Source: a virus. From it: a DNA stretch of 37,433 bases. A program made the position numbers and the translations under genes. The notes under the pieces are model-generated. The model was given only the letters and a program-made list of their open reading frames with translations. It searched no databases and was not told the origin of the DNA. Shown here one piece after another: positions 1-7,805 of the stretch. The stretch is from positions 1 through 37,433 of IMG/VR virus record IMGVR_UViG_3300024262_000109, one strand, 5' to 3'. Each line of letters begins with the position of its first letter. The first letter of the stretch is position 1.

Positions 1-1212
1 AATTAATGAACAATTACTATAAGTTTCTAAAATATCAGTATCGTAGAATGAACGAATAATAACATCAAATTGTTTTAGGTGTGGGTCAATATTACCAATA
101 GTTATTTTAATTTCTTGATTCGCACTATCACCATCAGAAATACTAATAAACTTAAATAATCTATTAATAACATTACCTTTTAATTGAGATACAACCCAAG
201 GTGTTTCAGGTGTTTGAAATGATATTTCATAATCACTAAAATAATCAGTAGTACCTGTAACCATAACAGTATTGATACCATAACCAATTCCATCATTATC
301 AAGTTTCTTAATAAGATCAGGATAAATTGCCTCTGTCCAAATCATTGTTGATTTATCTTTTGCTTTACTACCAATAACATTAGGTAAGAAACTAGCATCA
401 TTTGGATTTAACGAAACGTTATATGTTGCAGTAGTTGTACCACTTGAAGCAACTAAATTAAATTCCCCAAAAAGGTCACCAGTTGGACTTATTATTGAAT
501 CTATTGTTGTGTTACTAGTAATTACAAGATTAGTTGTATCGAATTCAGTAACAGGAATTGAATCAATTGGTGTTGTTGAATCACCCCTACTTCTAATTAC
601 AGCTAAAACCATACCTTCATAATCTGATAATGATGTTCCTGTCATTACTGATGTTGTACCACTAACTGTACCTAATCCTGTTGTACTACTATATGTTAGT
701 ACTTCAAAATATGTTACTACATTACCAAAACTAGTTGTTCCAGTCTTTTCCCAGCCAGTACTAGTTGTTCCAGTTTGACCGATATTACTTATAGCAACAC
801 CTAAAAATGCACTATCAGTAAATGCTGTTGAACCAAATGTGACTGTTGAACTAAGACCTGTTGTTGATGAGTCAACACCAGCACTCATTGTGATATTCCA
901 AGCAGTACCTGCTTTATATCCACTAAGTCCAAGGACTCTAGTAACCCAAAGTTGTTGTGCTTCTTCTAAAAATGAATTAGCAACATAAGGTAATTGATAT
1001 TGAAGATTCCCATCAGGAAATCTTGTAACACTTTGATTTCCAAACCTATTTGAAAATTGTGTTTGGTCTTGTATGAAAACTGGTTCAAATGCGGGACCCT
1101 TTAGTGTTTCACCAGCAACCCCTAATGTTGTTATACCGACATTACGTGTTACATAAGTTAAGTCACGTTCTTTAAATTTTACGCCCGGAGAAGTAAATAC
1201 GAAATCTGCCAT
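1..1212 (-). CDS. Tail sheath protein, gp18-like (3' end beyond window)
   Basis: The reading frame is open from a start codon at 1210-1212 to the left window edge, so only the N-terminal 404 residues are present. The N-terminus reads MADFVFTSPGVKFKERDLT, followed by segments like TLGVAGETLKGPAFEPVFI and a Phe-x-x-Arg-Phe-Gly motif. This is the characteristic start of contractile phage tail sheath subunits (T4 gp18 family), which bind the tail tube through the N-terminal SPGV segment. The middle is rich in Ser/Thr/Gly, typical of the variable outer sheath domains. Sheath subunits polymerise around the tube and contract on infection. The gene has its own late-type promoter motif at 1271-1281, about 58 bases upstream, giving an unusually long AT-rich leader. 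The family call is firm. The C-terminal domain that carries the conserved sheath fold is not visible here. Confidence 0.88.
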   Translation of the reverse strand, partial: MADFVFTSPGVKFKERDLTYVTRNVGITTLGVAGETLKGPAFEPVFIQDQTQFSNRFGNQSVTRFPDGNLQYQLPYVANSFLEEAQQLWVTRVLGLSGYKAGTAWNITMSAGVDSSTTGLSSTVTFGSTAFTDSAFLGVAISNIGQTGTTSTGWEKTGTTSFGNVVTYFEVLTYSSTTGLGTVSGTTSVMTGTSLSDYEGMVLAVIRSRGDSTTPIDSIPVTEFDTTNLVITSNTTIDSIISPTGDLFGEFNLVASSGTTTATYNVSLNPNDASFLPNVIGSKAKDKSTMIWTEAIYPDLIKKLDNDGIGYGINTVMVTGTTDYFSDYEISFQTPETPWVVSQLKGNVINRLFKFISISDGDSANQEIKITIGNIDPHLKQFDVIIRSFYDTDILETYSNCSLI

Positions 1213-1270
1213 ATTGTTTATTGTTTAATTATTTATTATTTTTATTTCAATGTTATTACATGTTCTTTTC

Positions 1271-1281
1271 AAATAAATACT
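1271..1281 (-). promoter_or_regulatory. Late-type promoter motif for tail sheath
   Basis: On the minus strand the site reads AGTATTTATTT. It belongs to the family of sites with core GTATTTAT found upstream of structural genes in this window. It lies 58 bases before the sheath start codon. Confidence 0.6.
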
Positions 1282-1474
1282 AAAAAAATACCGAAAAGGT
1301 GTATTATATAAAATAATATAAATTTGTTATTTTTCACTAAACACCAATTCGTTAGTTTATTATATATATTTTCTTAAATTTTGAAAAATTTTAGATTTTT
1401 TTGGATAAAATCGATTAAATTTCAAAAAAAATATTTTTCAGAAAATTTAATTTTTTTTGGTTTTTTCTCGTATT

Positions 1475-1485
1475 AGTATTTATAT
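1475..1485 (+). promoter_or_regulatory. Late-type promoter motif for the 710-aa gene
   Basis: The site reads AGTATTTATAT on the plus strand, 14 bases before the ATG at 1500. Spacing and orientation match the other members of the motif family. Confidence 0.65.
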
Positions 1486-1499
1486 TAAACAATTTACTT

Positions 1500-3632
1500 A
1501 TGAATAAATCACAAAAAATTTACTTTAGTACAGGTGATACAGGAAATAATAATCTTGATAAATATGTAAAGGTTAAACTTGAACAAGATGTTGAGACTCT
1601 TGAATTTATGTCAATAAAACTTGGTACTACTGATGTGTATCAAAATTTTAATGCCGATTATGGTGTTCTTGTTGGAAGAGTACTTGCTAATGGTGGAATT
1701 GGTATTCCAAATGCTAAAATTAGTATATTTATTTCGTTAACCGATGAAGATGCAGAAAATGAGGAAATTTATAGTGTTTATCCATATAAAACACCAAGAG
1801 ATAAAAATAATGAGGGAAAGAGATATAATTTATTACCACGTGTTTCTAAAATTAATCCAGAAACACAACAACCCGAACCAAAACAGGCATTTGGTAGTTT
1901 TCCAATTAAAGAAGAAGTTGTTACAAATCCACCATTTCTTGCAACATATAAAAAATATTATAAATATACAGCACTTACAAATGATGCTGGGGATTATATG
2001 ATATTTGGTGTTCCAACAGGTACACAAACTATTCATCTTAGTGTTGATATAACTGATATTGGTGAATATAGTATGAATCCTGCTGCAATGATTCAAAACC
2101 TTGGGTATTCTTCAAGTTTATTTACTAATTATGGTACGACAATTAAACCAAGTAGAGATTTAGGTGATTTACCAAATATTGAAACTCAAGAAATTACTGT
2201 TGATATAATACCATTTTGGGGTGATACTGAAAATTTCGAAATTGGAATTAATAGACAGGATTTTAGAGTTCGTGCAATACTTACCAACACTTTTACTATT
2301 TTTGGTAGTGCTTTTACCGATAGTGACTTAACTATGAGAGGTACTGAAGATAATGATAAACCAAACGAAAGGGAAATTAGAGATTTATTTTTTATATACC
2401 CTAAAGGTTCTTCATCAGAAGGTTTCTCGCTTTCAGCAAAAAGAATTGGAAAGATTAAAGAAACAATTTATTATTATCCATCAGAAATGACTGATGCTGA
2501 GATTGATAATGCTGACCCAGAAACTGACATGAAAGTACTTGACCCCAGTGAATATTCTGTTTATAAACGTAATGGTGATTTTGCTTTTATTATTAATTGT
2601 AATAGAGATAAAATAATCACTGATGAGTTAGGTGAGAAGATTTCTGTTGATTATGATTATCCTGATGGTGTTTTCACAACATTTAGAGGATTTATCACAC
2701 TTGAATATACTGAAGAAGAACTCCCAATGATAGCTACCAGTGGTTTAGAAGAATCAGACGTTTTTAATGTGGGTACAATCAAAGAAAAAAATAGAACATA
2801 CCCATTAAGACTGAAATTTAAATTTCCACAACATGCTGGAGGTCATGCAAGTTTTAATTATATTACTAGTGATAATAATAACAATAATGCGTGGCGAAAA
2901 CAACACATGAAATTCGAAGCGCAAAAATTTTATAGTTTTTCTAAATTTCATGGAACTGTTGCTAATAATGCTGATAGAGATGATGATTCCGAAAACGGTC
3001 AATTCCCATTAAAAGAAGATTTATTTTTTAAAGCGGATAAAGTAAATTGGGCAGACAGAAATAAGGAAGAAAATGTTGGTATTATTTACAACGATACTGG
3101 TGAAATGGTATCTAATTCTAGTGATAGATTTGGGGCAAATTGGTTAAATCTCAGTGTTTATTTTCCACAAACAGGATATGCATTAAATTCGCTTAGTGCG
3201 ATTAAACGTGTTAGAACATCAGACTTTTTAGCGACACAATGGGAAGATAATACATCAAGAAATGCTTATTTTGTTTTTGATAATTCAATGGCGATTGCTG
3301 CTGGTCAAATTAATACTAAATGGTATGGACGATCTGATTTACATTGGACTGATATAATTGAAGTACCATTAAATGACATAATTAAAATGAGTAATACCGA
3401 TAAAGGATTTACTAATAATGATGTTACGGGATTAAATGGATTATATAGAAATGGTACTTACACTCCACCAGTAACTGATTGGAAGGGTGATTGGGACACA
3501 GCATGTCCATATAAAGGTGGTCAAATAGGTGGTATTCCAGATAATGGTGTTGACCCAAAAACATATTTTTTTAAAGGGGTTAATACTGCTGATTGTATTC
3601 AATTTTTATATGAGTTAGGTTTAATAATATAA
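1500..3632 (+). CDS. Putative tail/baseplate structural protein with carboxypeptidase-regulatory-like fold
   Basis: This is a 710-residue protein without a signal peptide or membrane segment. Residues 54-80 (GVLVGRVLANGGIGIPNAKI) and about 155-185 (NDAGDYMIFGVPTGTQTIHL) look like the two halves of a CarboxypepD_reg-type beta-sandwich: a Gly-x-Val strand, then a T(N)DxGxY-PxGxY-like segment. An insertion separates the halves. Such Ig-like domains are common in phage tail, baseplate and fibre proteins, and a virion role also fits the late-type promoter and the position beside the tail sheath. The rest is unfamiliar. The gene leads a plus-strand set of three, followed by the genes at 3659 and 4834. 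The structural role is inferred from context and the domain hint; the exact place in the tail is unknown. Confidence 0.5.
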   Translation: MNKSQKIYFSTGDTGNNNLDKYVKVKLEQDVETLEFMSIKLGTTDVYQNFNADYGVLVGRVLANGGIGIPNAKISIFISLTDEDAENEEIYSVYPYKTPRDKNNEGKRYNLLPRVSKINPETQQPEPKQAFGSFPIKEEVVTNPPFLATYKKYYKYTALTNDAGDYMIFGVPTGTQTIHLSVDITDIGEYSMNPAAMIQNLGYSSSLFTNYGTTIKPSRDLGDLPNIETQEITVDIIPFWGDTENFEIGINRQDFRVRAILTNTFTIFGSAFTDSDLTMRGTEDNDKPNEREIRDLFFIYPKGSSSEGFSLSAKRIGKIKETIYYYPSEMTDAEIDNADPETDMKVLDPSEYSVYKRNGDFAFIINCNRDKIITDELGEKISVDYDYPDGVFTTFRGFITLEYTEEELPMIATSGLEESDVFNVGTIKEKNRTYPLRLKFKFPQHAGGHASFNYITSDNNNNNAWRKQHMKFEAQKFYSFSKFHGTVANNADRDDDSENGQFPLKEDLFFKADKVNWADRNKEENVGIIYNDTGEMVSNSSDRFGANWLNLSVYFPQTGYALNSLSAIKRVRTSDFLATQWEDNTSRNAYFVFDNSMAIAAGQINTKWYGRSDLHWTDIIEVPLNDIIKMSNTDKGFTNNDVTGLNGLYRNGTYTPPVTDWKGDWDTACPYKGGQIGGIPDNGVDPKTYFFKGVNTADCIQFLYELGLII

Positions 3633-3644
3633 AATTTCTTTAAT

Positions 3645-3655
3645 GGTATTTATAT
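3645..3655 (+). promoter_or_regulatory. Late-type promoter motif for the 394-aa gene
   Basis: The site reads GGTATTTATAT and ends only 3 bases before the ATG at 3659. If it is a true promoter, the transcript would start at or very near the start codon and be essentially leaderless. Confidence 0.55.
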
Positions 3656-3658
3656 TAT

Positions 3659-4843
3659 ATGGATAAAAAGGTAGAAATATTACTTGGTAGTGAGAAAAAT
3701 ATTATTTCAGTTAATACTGACTCATACGATAAGGTTGAACTAAATAATAAGACATCAGAACTTACAGAATTTAATGTGAATGATGTTGTAAATTCTACTG
3801 AACAATTTAATATTGAAAGAGAAAATAACCCAATTTATAGAATATATGGTAGAATTGAATATTTATCATTACTTAATGGATTAGTTAATAATTATACTCA
3901 ACTCGACGATTATTTTACTCCAAACTATACAGACACATCAAAAAACATATTAAATTCATTTGATTTTTATCTTGTAAAACCATCAGTAAGTGGTTATACT
4001 GAATTTATTGGTACTAATGAATATGTTAGACATTTTCAAGTAATCGCAACACCAGATGAATTTGAACTATATCCAGCAGGTTTTTCTAATAATGTATATG
4101 GTGAACAAACATACACATTTAGTTTTAATGAAGATTTTGATATTAGCGAATATTTTGATAATTTTGGGTTTCCAGTAACAGAATTATTTCTATATGCACA
4201 ATATAAATTAAAAGCAAATGGAAATTATGTTGCTGAAACAATGAAATATTCATTCTTTATTAACGGTGGTGCTATATCAAAAAGTAATTTTCCAACAACA
4301 ACCTTTAATATTGGTGATTATATATCAACAGCAACAGGAAGTAGAATTGGTGATAAAATTAATTATAATAAAGAAGAATTCACACAAACTCAAATAGCCG
4401 AACAAAAATTTTATATTACTACTGAATATTGGACAAGTAATAATCAATCAAAAAATCTAGTTTGGGTTTATAATCCTTTCATTCCATTTAGATTAAGATA
4501 TTTTAGTGAAGAATTGAATAATACAAATACTGGTAGCACATCATATGATATAGCAAATTCAATTCCAGATTATGCAACAAAATTAGATGATGATGGAAAT
4601 TATGTGTGGCGTGATATTAATCCACAAGGATATACTGAACCTTTAACTGGTGTTGGGGTTGATTACCCATTTTTTAATGGAAAAAGATATTTATTTTCTC
4701 CAATCATACTTTCAGTTTTACCAGATTTAACTGATTCAAATACTCTTGCAGTATTTAATGAAATTTGGTATACAAGATATACAACAAATTTAGATATAAC
4801 ACCAACAGATGATTTAGATAATATAGGAAAGCCATGTCAATAA
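3659..4843 (+). CDS. Hypothetical late protein, probable tail/baseplate component
   Basis: This 394-residue protein was not recognised. It is rich in Asn, Tyr, Phe, Thr and Asp with few charged clusters, as in beta-rich virion proteins. It has no signal peptide, transmembrane segment or catalytic motif that I can see. It is flanked by the 710-aa structural candidate 26 bases upstream and overlaps the next gene by 10 bases, so the two downstream genes are probably translationally coupled. A late-type promoter motif ends 3 bases before the ATG. No alternative in-frame ATG lies close downstream, so this start is retained. A virion role is inferred only from location, composition and promoter class. 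Confidence 0.45.
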   Translation: MDKKVEILLGSEKNIISVNTDSYDKVELNNKTSELTEFNVNDVVNSTEQFNIERENNPIYRIYGRIEYLSLLNGLVNNYTQLDDYFTPNYTDTSKNILNSFDFYLVKPSVSGYTEFIGTNEYVRHFQVIATPDEFELYPAGFSNNVYGEQTYTFSFNEDFDISEYFDNFGFPVTELFLYAQYKLKANGNYVAETMKYSFFINGGAISKSNFPTTTFNIGDYISTATGSRIGDKINYNKEEFTQTQIAEQKFYITTEYWTSNNQSKNLVWVYNPFIPFRLRYFSEELNNTNTGSTSYDIANSIPDYATKLDDDGNYVWRDINPQGYTEPLTGVGVDYPFFNGKRYLFSPIILSVLPDLTDSNTLAVFNEIWYTRYTTNLDITPTDDLDNIGKPCQ

Positions 4844-5628
4844 AAAGAATAATAAAATCTAACGGTAATGATAACAACCTAAAATTTTCATTAGGGTCTA
4901 GTATTAATTTCGTTGATTATCAACAAGAAATTGATAATACTGTGGAAGAAACTAAAAAAAAATTAATTAATACGATTGTTGATTATGAAGTACGTAGGTT
5001 TACATATAAATCAGATAAAGAAACATTACTTAGTTTTGTTTTTACAAATAGTGACGGGTCGTTTTATTATAGTAATTTCGCATTAATCGGATTTACACCA
5101 ATAGAGTTTATATTTAATGCAGATGTGGTACGTAACAGTTTTTTTATTGTAGATTATTATGATACTTATGATAGTAATACACAAACAAAAATTTTTACAT
5201 CATACATGACTCAATTAATAAATGAAAATAAAGTACCTTCATATACAGTTTCTCCTGAAAATGAAAATCAGTTTTGTACTTTAAATATTCCTAAATCATA
5301 TCTTGATATTAATACTGAACTTGGTTATAGTATAATTAGAGGTTACATTAAATTAAGTTTATATAATGCTAAAGACGGTAAGGTTTATTTGTTTTATAAT
5401 AAAGCAAATGAAACTCTTAGTACTGAAGAAAAAATGTATTTTAAAACCACATTATATCTTAATACTATGGAATGGAAATGGGATTTAGAATCTACACAAG
5501 CATATCAAATACCAATATCGAACTCATATGTTAATAAAGTTAATAATACGTTTACTACGTTTGATAATAATAAACAAACATATCCAGAAGGAAATATATT
5601 TAAAGATGGTACTTATGAAACAGAATAA
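4834..5628 (+). CDS. Hypothetical late protein, probable tail/baseplate component
   Basis: This 264-residue protein of unknown family is probably beta-rich (many Tyr, Phe, Asn, Thr). The short N-terminal segment contains IKRIIKSNGNDNNLKFSLGS, followed by a helical stretch with VEETKKKLINTIVDYEVRR. No known domain or catalytic motif was seen. It overlaps the end of the preceding gene by 10 bases in another frame, which supports translational coupling. Its stop region overlaps the convergent gp15-like gene by 16 bases, so the two transcripts meet tail to tail with no hairpin between them. A tail role is inferred from its place in the plus-strand trio next to the sheath and gp15-like genes. Confidence 0.42.
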   Translation: MSIKRIIKSNGNDNNLKFSLGSSINFVDYQQEIDNTVEETKKKLINTIVDYEVRRFTYKSDKETLLSFVFTNSDGSFYYSNFALIGFTPIEFIFNADVVRNSFFIVDYYDTYDSNTQTKIFTSYMTQLINENKVPSYTVSPENENQFCTLNIPKSYLDINTELGYSIIRGYIKLSLYNAKDGKVYLFYNKANETLSTEEKMYFKTTLYLNTMEWKWDLESTQAYQIPISNSYVNKVNNTFTTFDNNKQTYPEGNIFKDGTYETE

Positions 5629-6377
5629 CTAATTTTTGTTTTTCTAATTGTTTTAACAATTTCAAATTCCTTTTCATCTTGAATGAACCCTAAAATTTTT
5701 AAAGCATATTTTGATACAAAAAACCTATCACCATCAATATTTTCGATTGGATTACTTTCTGCAAATCCCTCAAATAACAATACCAATGGATTACCATTAA
5801 CCCAAACATAATCTTGTCGTGATGCAAAGTTTTTAAGTACTTGTTCATCATATTTATTGACATCAACACGATATTTTGTAAATAAAGCTACTTCATATAT
5901 CATATCAACATTTACTGGTTCAGGCATTTTAAATTGTAGAAAAATTTCTTGACCCTCATCAAGAATAGGTACGTTTACATATCTAAATTTTTTAGGTTGT
6001 GGAATTCTATATTTACTACCAAGTCTTGTGCCCGGTTGTTTATCAATACGTCTTACTGTAATATATGGTGTTGGAACGTTTTTATCATCATCCATAAACT
6101 TCCAAGTTTTACTAAATTCTCCCCAACGATCATTATCGAGATAGAATGTTGGAACTAATCTATTATCTAATGTTAATTGCATACCTTTATCATTTACATA
6201 ATCAAAAAGTGATGCATCAAGGTCTTCAAGTAAAATAGTTCTTGGCAAATACTTACTATTAGTATTTGTTTTAGCCATAAGTTCAGCAATTCTATCAAAC
6301 CCATATTCAAGATACTTAGTACCAATATCTGGTGGATTAGTATCAATACTTAATTTTATTTTTTTTGGAAGTGACAT
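5613..6377 (-). CDS. gp15-like tail completion / sheath stabiliser candidate
   Basis: This is a 254-residue protein. The segment from about 131 to 231 (start FRYVNVPILDEGQEIFLQFK, then VDMIYEVALFTKYRVDVNKY and LVLLFEGFAESNPIENIDGD) matches the layout of T4 gp15. In gp15, a RVPITYAS-like strand is followed by an MIYELSIFTRYEDD-like segment, then a strand plus an acidic loop before the last strands. gp15 forms a hexamer that caps the tail tube and sheath where the tail joins the head. The protein lies between the sheath gene and the neck operon, as expected for T4-type order. It is transcribed alone from its own late-type motif (6389-6399), 11 bases upstream of the ATG. The assignment rests on remembered motif resemblance, not an alignment. 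Confidence 0.55.
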   Translation of the reverse strand: MSLPKKIKLSIDTNPPDIGTKYLEYGFDRIAELMAKTNTNSKYLPRTILLEDLDASLFDYVNDKGMQLTLDNRLVPTFYLDNDRWGEFSKTWKFMDDDKNVPTPYITVRRIDKQPGTRLGSKYRIPQPKKFRYVNVPILDEGQEIFLQFKMPEPVNVDMIYEVALFTKYRVDVNKYDEQVLKNFASRQDYVWVNGNPLVLLFEGFAESNPIENIDGDRFFVSKYALKILGFIQDEKEFEIVKTIRKTKISYSVS

Positions 6378-6388
6378 TTAATCTTTTT

Positions 6389-6399
6389 ATATAAATACT
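6389..6399 (-). promoter_or_regulatory. Late-type promoter motif for the gp15-like gene
   Basis: The minus strand reads AGTATTTATAT, 11 bases upstream of the start codon. It sits back to back with an early-type element for the divergent operon at 6452. Confidence 0.65.
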
Positions 6400-6400
6400 C

Positions 6401-6431
6401 TTTGATTTTAATTATTTATTACCTATATTTA
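6401..6431 (+). promoter_or_regulatory. Bacteroidota-type promoter of the nucleotide-metabolism operon
   Basis: TTTG at 6401-6404 and TATATTTA at 6424-6431 are separated by 19 bases. This is one mismatch from the Bacteroidota consensus TTTG / TAnnTTTG. The ATG at 6452 follows 20 bases later. It suggests transcription by the unmodified host polymerase, so early expression. Confidence 0.55.
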
Positions 6432-6451
6432 CCACCTATTAAACTTATAAT

Positions 6452-6787
6452 ATGCTCGTAGAACGAAAAGAAATTAATAACGAAGATGGTAGTATTGGTT
6501 ATATTGAATCAGTGTTTAAATCTGAAAATATACTCAAAACAACATATTTCCCTAAAAATGAGAGACTCTATATTGCATTTAGTCGTGGTGATACATACTC
6601 TTATGGGAATATTAGTGAAGAATTTTATGAAGAATTTGAAGAAGCGGAATCTCATGGCAAATTTTTCTATAAAAATATAAATAAGAAATCAGAATATCCT
6701 TATCGTAGAGAATTTACACTTTATCCGAATGAAGTGCAAGGACTTAAGGAAGTTGTAGAAAACCATAAACCTGATGAAGATGAATAA
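6452..6787 (+). CDS. KTSC-domain protein
   Basis: This is a 111-residue protein. Residues 18-77 fit the KTSC domain: a short beta strand (YIESVFKSENILKTTYF), a strand pair with LYIAFSRGDTYSYGNI, then EEFYEEFEEAESHGKFFYKN, corresponding to the family pattern of Val-Pro-x-x-hydrophobic-Tyr-x-x-Phe-x-x-Ala-x-Ser-x-Gly-x-Phe-x-x-x-x-Ile. KTSC domains are small, named after a Lys-Thr-Ser-Cys pattern of other members, and are frequent in phages. Their molecular role is unsettled, with nucleic-acid binding suggested. It is the first gene of the early plus-strand operon and overlaps the next gene by 14 bases. The C-terminus is acidic. Confidence 0.68.
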   Translation: MLVERKEINNEDGSIGYIESVFKSENILKTTYFPKNERLYIAFSRGDTYSYGNISEEFYEEFEEAESHGKFFYKNINKKSEYPYRREFTLYPNEVQGLKEVVENHKPDEDE

Positions 6788-7103
6788 TACTGAAGAATAT
6801 AGGAATCTAATTTCATTGCTTCAAGAAGCATTAAAGTTTTATGCTAATGCCGATAATTATGAAAAGAATGTTACTTATCCTGAATACAGTGAACTATTTT
6901 CTTATATTGAAATGGATGTTGGAACACAAGCCAGATTCGCATTGAAACAAGTTCAAGATACTCTTGATATGAAACAAAAAATGGAAGAAGATTATGAAAA
7001 ACTTATAGATGAAGCAAAAAAAGCACTTGGAAATGTTGAAGATATTCCAACTGATCTTATGGATACTATGAAAACACTAAAAGATATTAATGATGGAAAT
7101 TAA
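6774..7103 (+). CDS. Hypothetical helical phage protein
   Basis: This 109-residue protein appears almost entirely alpha-helical, with a segment like LLQEALKFYANADNYEKN and later VGTQARFALKQVQDTLDMKQ. The pattern of a helix, a DN-Y motif, then an aspartate/glycine-x-x-ARxAL stretch is one I associate with widespread small phage proteins of unknown function. No catalytic motif is visible. An alternative ATG lies two codons downstream at 6780. The gene overlaps the KTSC gene upstream and the dUTPase gene downstream by 14 bases each, so all three are likely translated in a coupled way within the early nucleotide-metabolism operon. Confidence 0.5.
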   Translation: MKMNNTEEYRNLISLLQEALKFYANADNYEKNVTYPEYSELFSYIEMDVGTQARFALKQVQDTLDMKQKMEEDYEKLIDEAKKALGNVEDIPTDLMDTMKTLKDINDGN

Positions 7104-7578
7104 ATTTAAAAAATTAATACCAGAAGCTAAAACACCGTATAGAAAATATGATGTTGATGCAGGATTTGATTTATTTTGCACATCAATTGAAGAAAAACCA
7201 GAATACATCCAATATAATACAGGAATAGCTGTTGAAATTCCAGAAGGTTATGTTGGGTTAATTTTTCCAAGAAGTTCTGTAACTAAATATGATTTAATGT
7301 TAAAAAACTCAATTGGTGTTATTGATGCCAGTTACAGAGGCGAAATAATGTGTAGATTCTTTGAAACTAAAGAAATTAAAGATTATATTGAAATTGAAAA
7401 TGCTGGTGTTATAAATATGGTACATAATCTTCGTAATGGAAGAAAGGTTTATAAGGTTGGGGAACGTGTTGCACAAATTGTGTTCATGGAAATACCAAAA
7501 ATAACATTAGTCGAAACAGAAGAACTCTCTAGTACTGAACGTGGTGATGGTGGTTTCGGACACACAGGTAAAAAATAA
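7090..7578 (+). CDS. dut: dUTP diphosphatase (trimeric dUTPase)
   Basis: Hydrolyses dUTP to dUMP and pyrophosphate, keeping uracil out of phage DNA and feeding dUMP to thymidylate synthase two genes downstream. All five trimeric dUTPase motifs are present in order: I DAGFDLF (23-29), II PRSSV (60-64), III GVIDASYRGEI (76-86) with the catalytic Asp and the uracil-pocket Tyr, IV GERVAQI (124-130), and V RGDGGFGHTG (151-160), the glycine-rich P-loop-like tail. The length of 162 is only slightly above the usual size, with a small insertion before motif IV. The start is at 7090; a second ATG follows immediately at 7093. It overlaps the preceding gene by 14 bases and lies 23 bases before the next. 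Confidence 0.96.
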   Translation: MMEIKFKKLIPEAKTPYRKYDVDAGFDLFCTSIEEKPEYIQYNTGIAVEIPEGYVGLIFPRSSVTKYDLMLKNSIGVIDASYRGEIMCRFFETKEIKDYIEIENAGVINMVHNLRNGRKVYKVGERVAQIVFMEIPKITLVETEELSSTERGDGGFGHTGKK

Positions 7579-7601
7579 TAATAAGTAAAATAATAAATAT
7601 T

Positions 7602-7805
7602 ATGAAAGGTACAACTGGAAACAGATTAAGAAGAGAAAATGCAAAGAAAATGCTTGAAGCACAACTTAAACGTGGTACAAAACCAGAAAAGGTTGATGGA
7701 AAAACAACACGTAATATGATTCCATTAACTGATGCTAATAGGAAGCGTATTGAACGTGAAATTGAAAATATAAATAATAAGAAAAGTAAAACTACTTTTG
7801 TATAA
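7602..7805 (+). CDS. Small basic hypothetical protein
   Basis: This 67-residue, strongly basic protein (many Lys and Arg) has a predicted N-terminal helix around RLRRENAKKMLEAQLKRG and a C-terminal helix ANRKRIEREIENINNKKS. No known domain was recognised. The charge would suit nucleic-acid or acidic-partner binding, but that is only inference. Its stop codon overlaps the ATG of thymidylate synthase (TAATG at 7803-7807), a classic sign of translational coupling. This supports it as a real gene despite its size. Confidence 0.55.
   Translation: MKGTTGNRLRRENAKKMLEAQLKRGTKPEKVDGKTTRNMIPLTDANRKRIEREIENINNKKSKTTFV

Larger units (their letters stand above)
1213..1499. other. Divergent AT-rich intergenic region between sheath and the 710-aa gene
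   Basis: This is the longest gene-free stretch in the window. It separates the leftward sheath gene from the rightward 710-aa gene. It carries one late-type promoter motif for each direction (1271-1281 on the minus strand, 1475-1485 on the plus strand), and otherwise homopolymeric A and T runs. No ORF of interest, hairpin terminator or RNA gene is evident. Confidence 0.7.
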
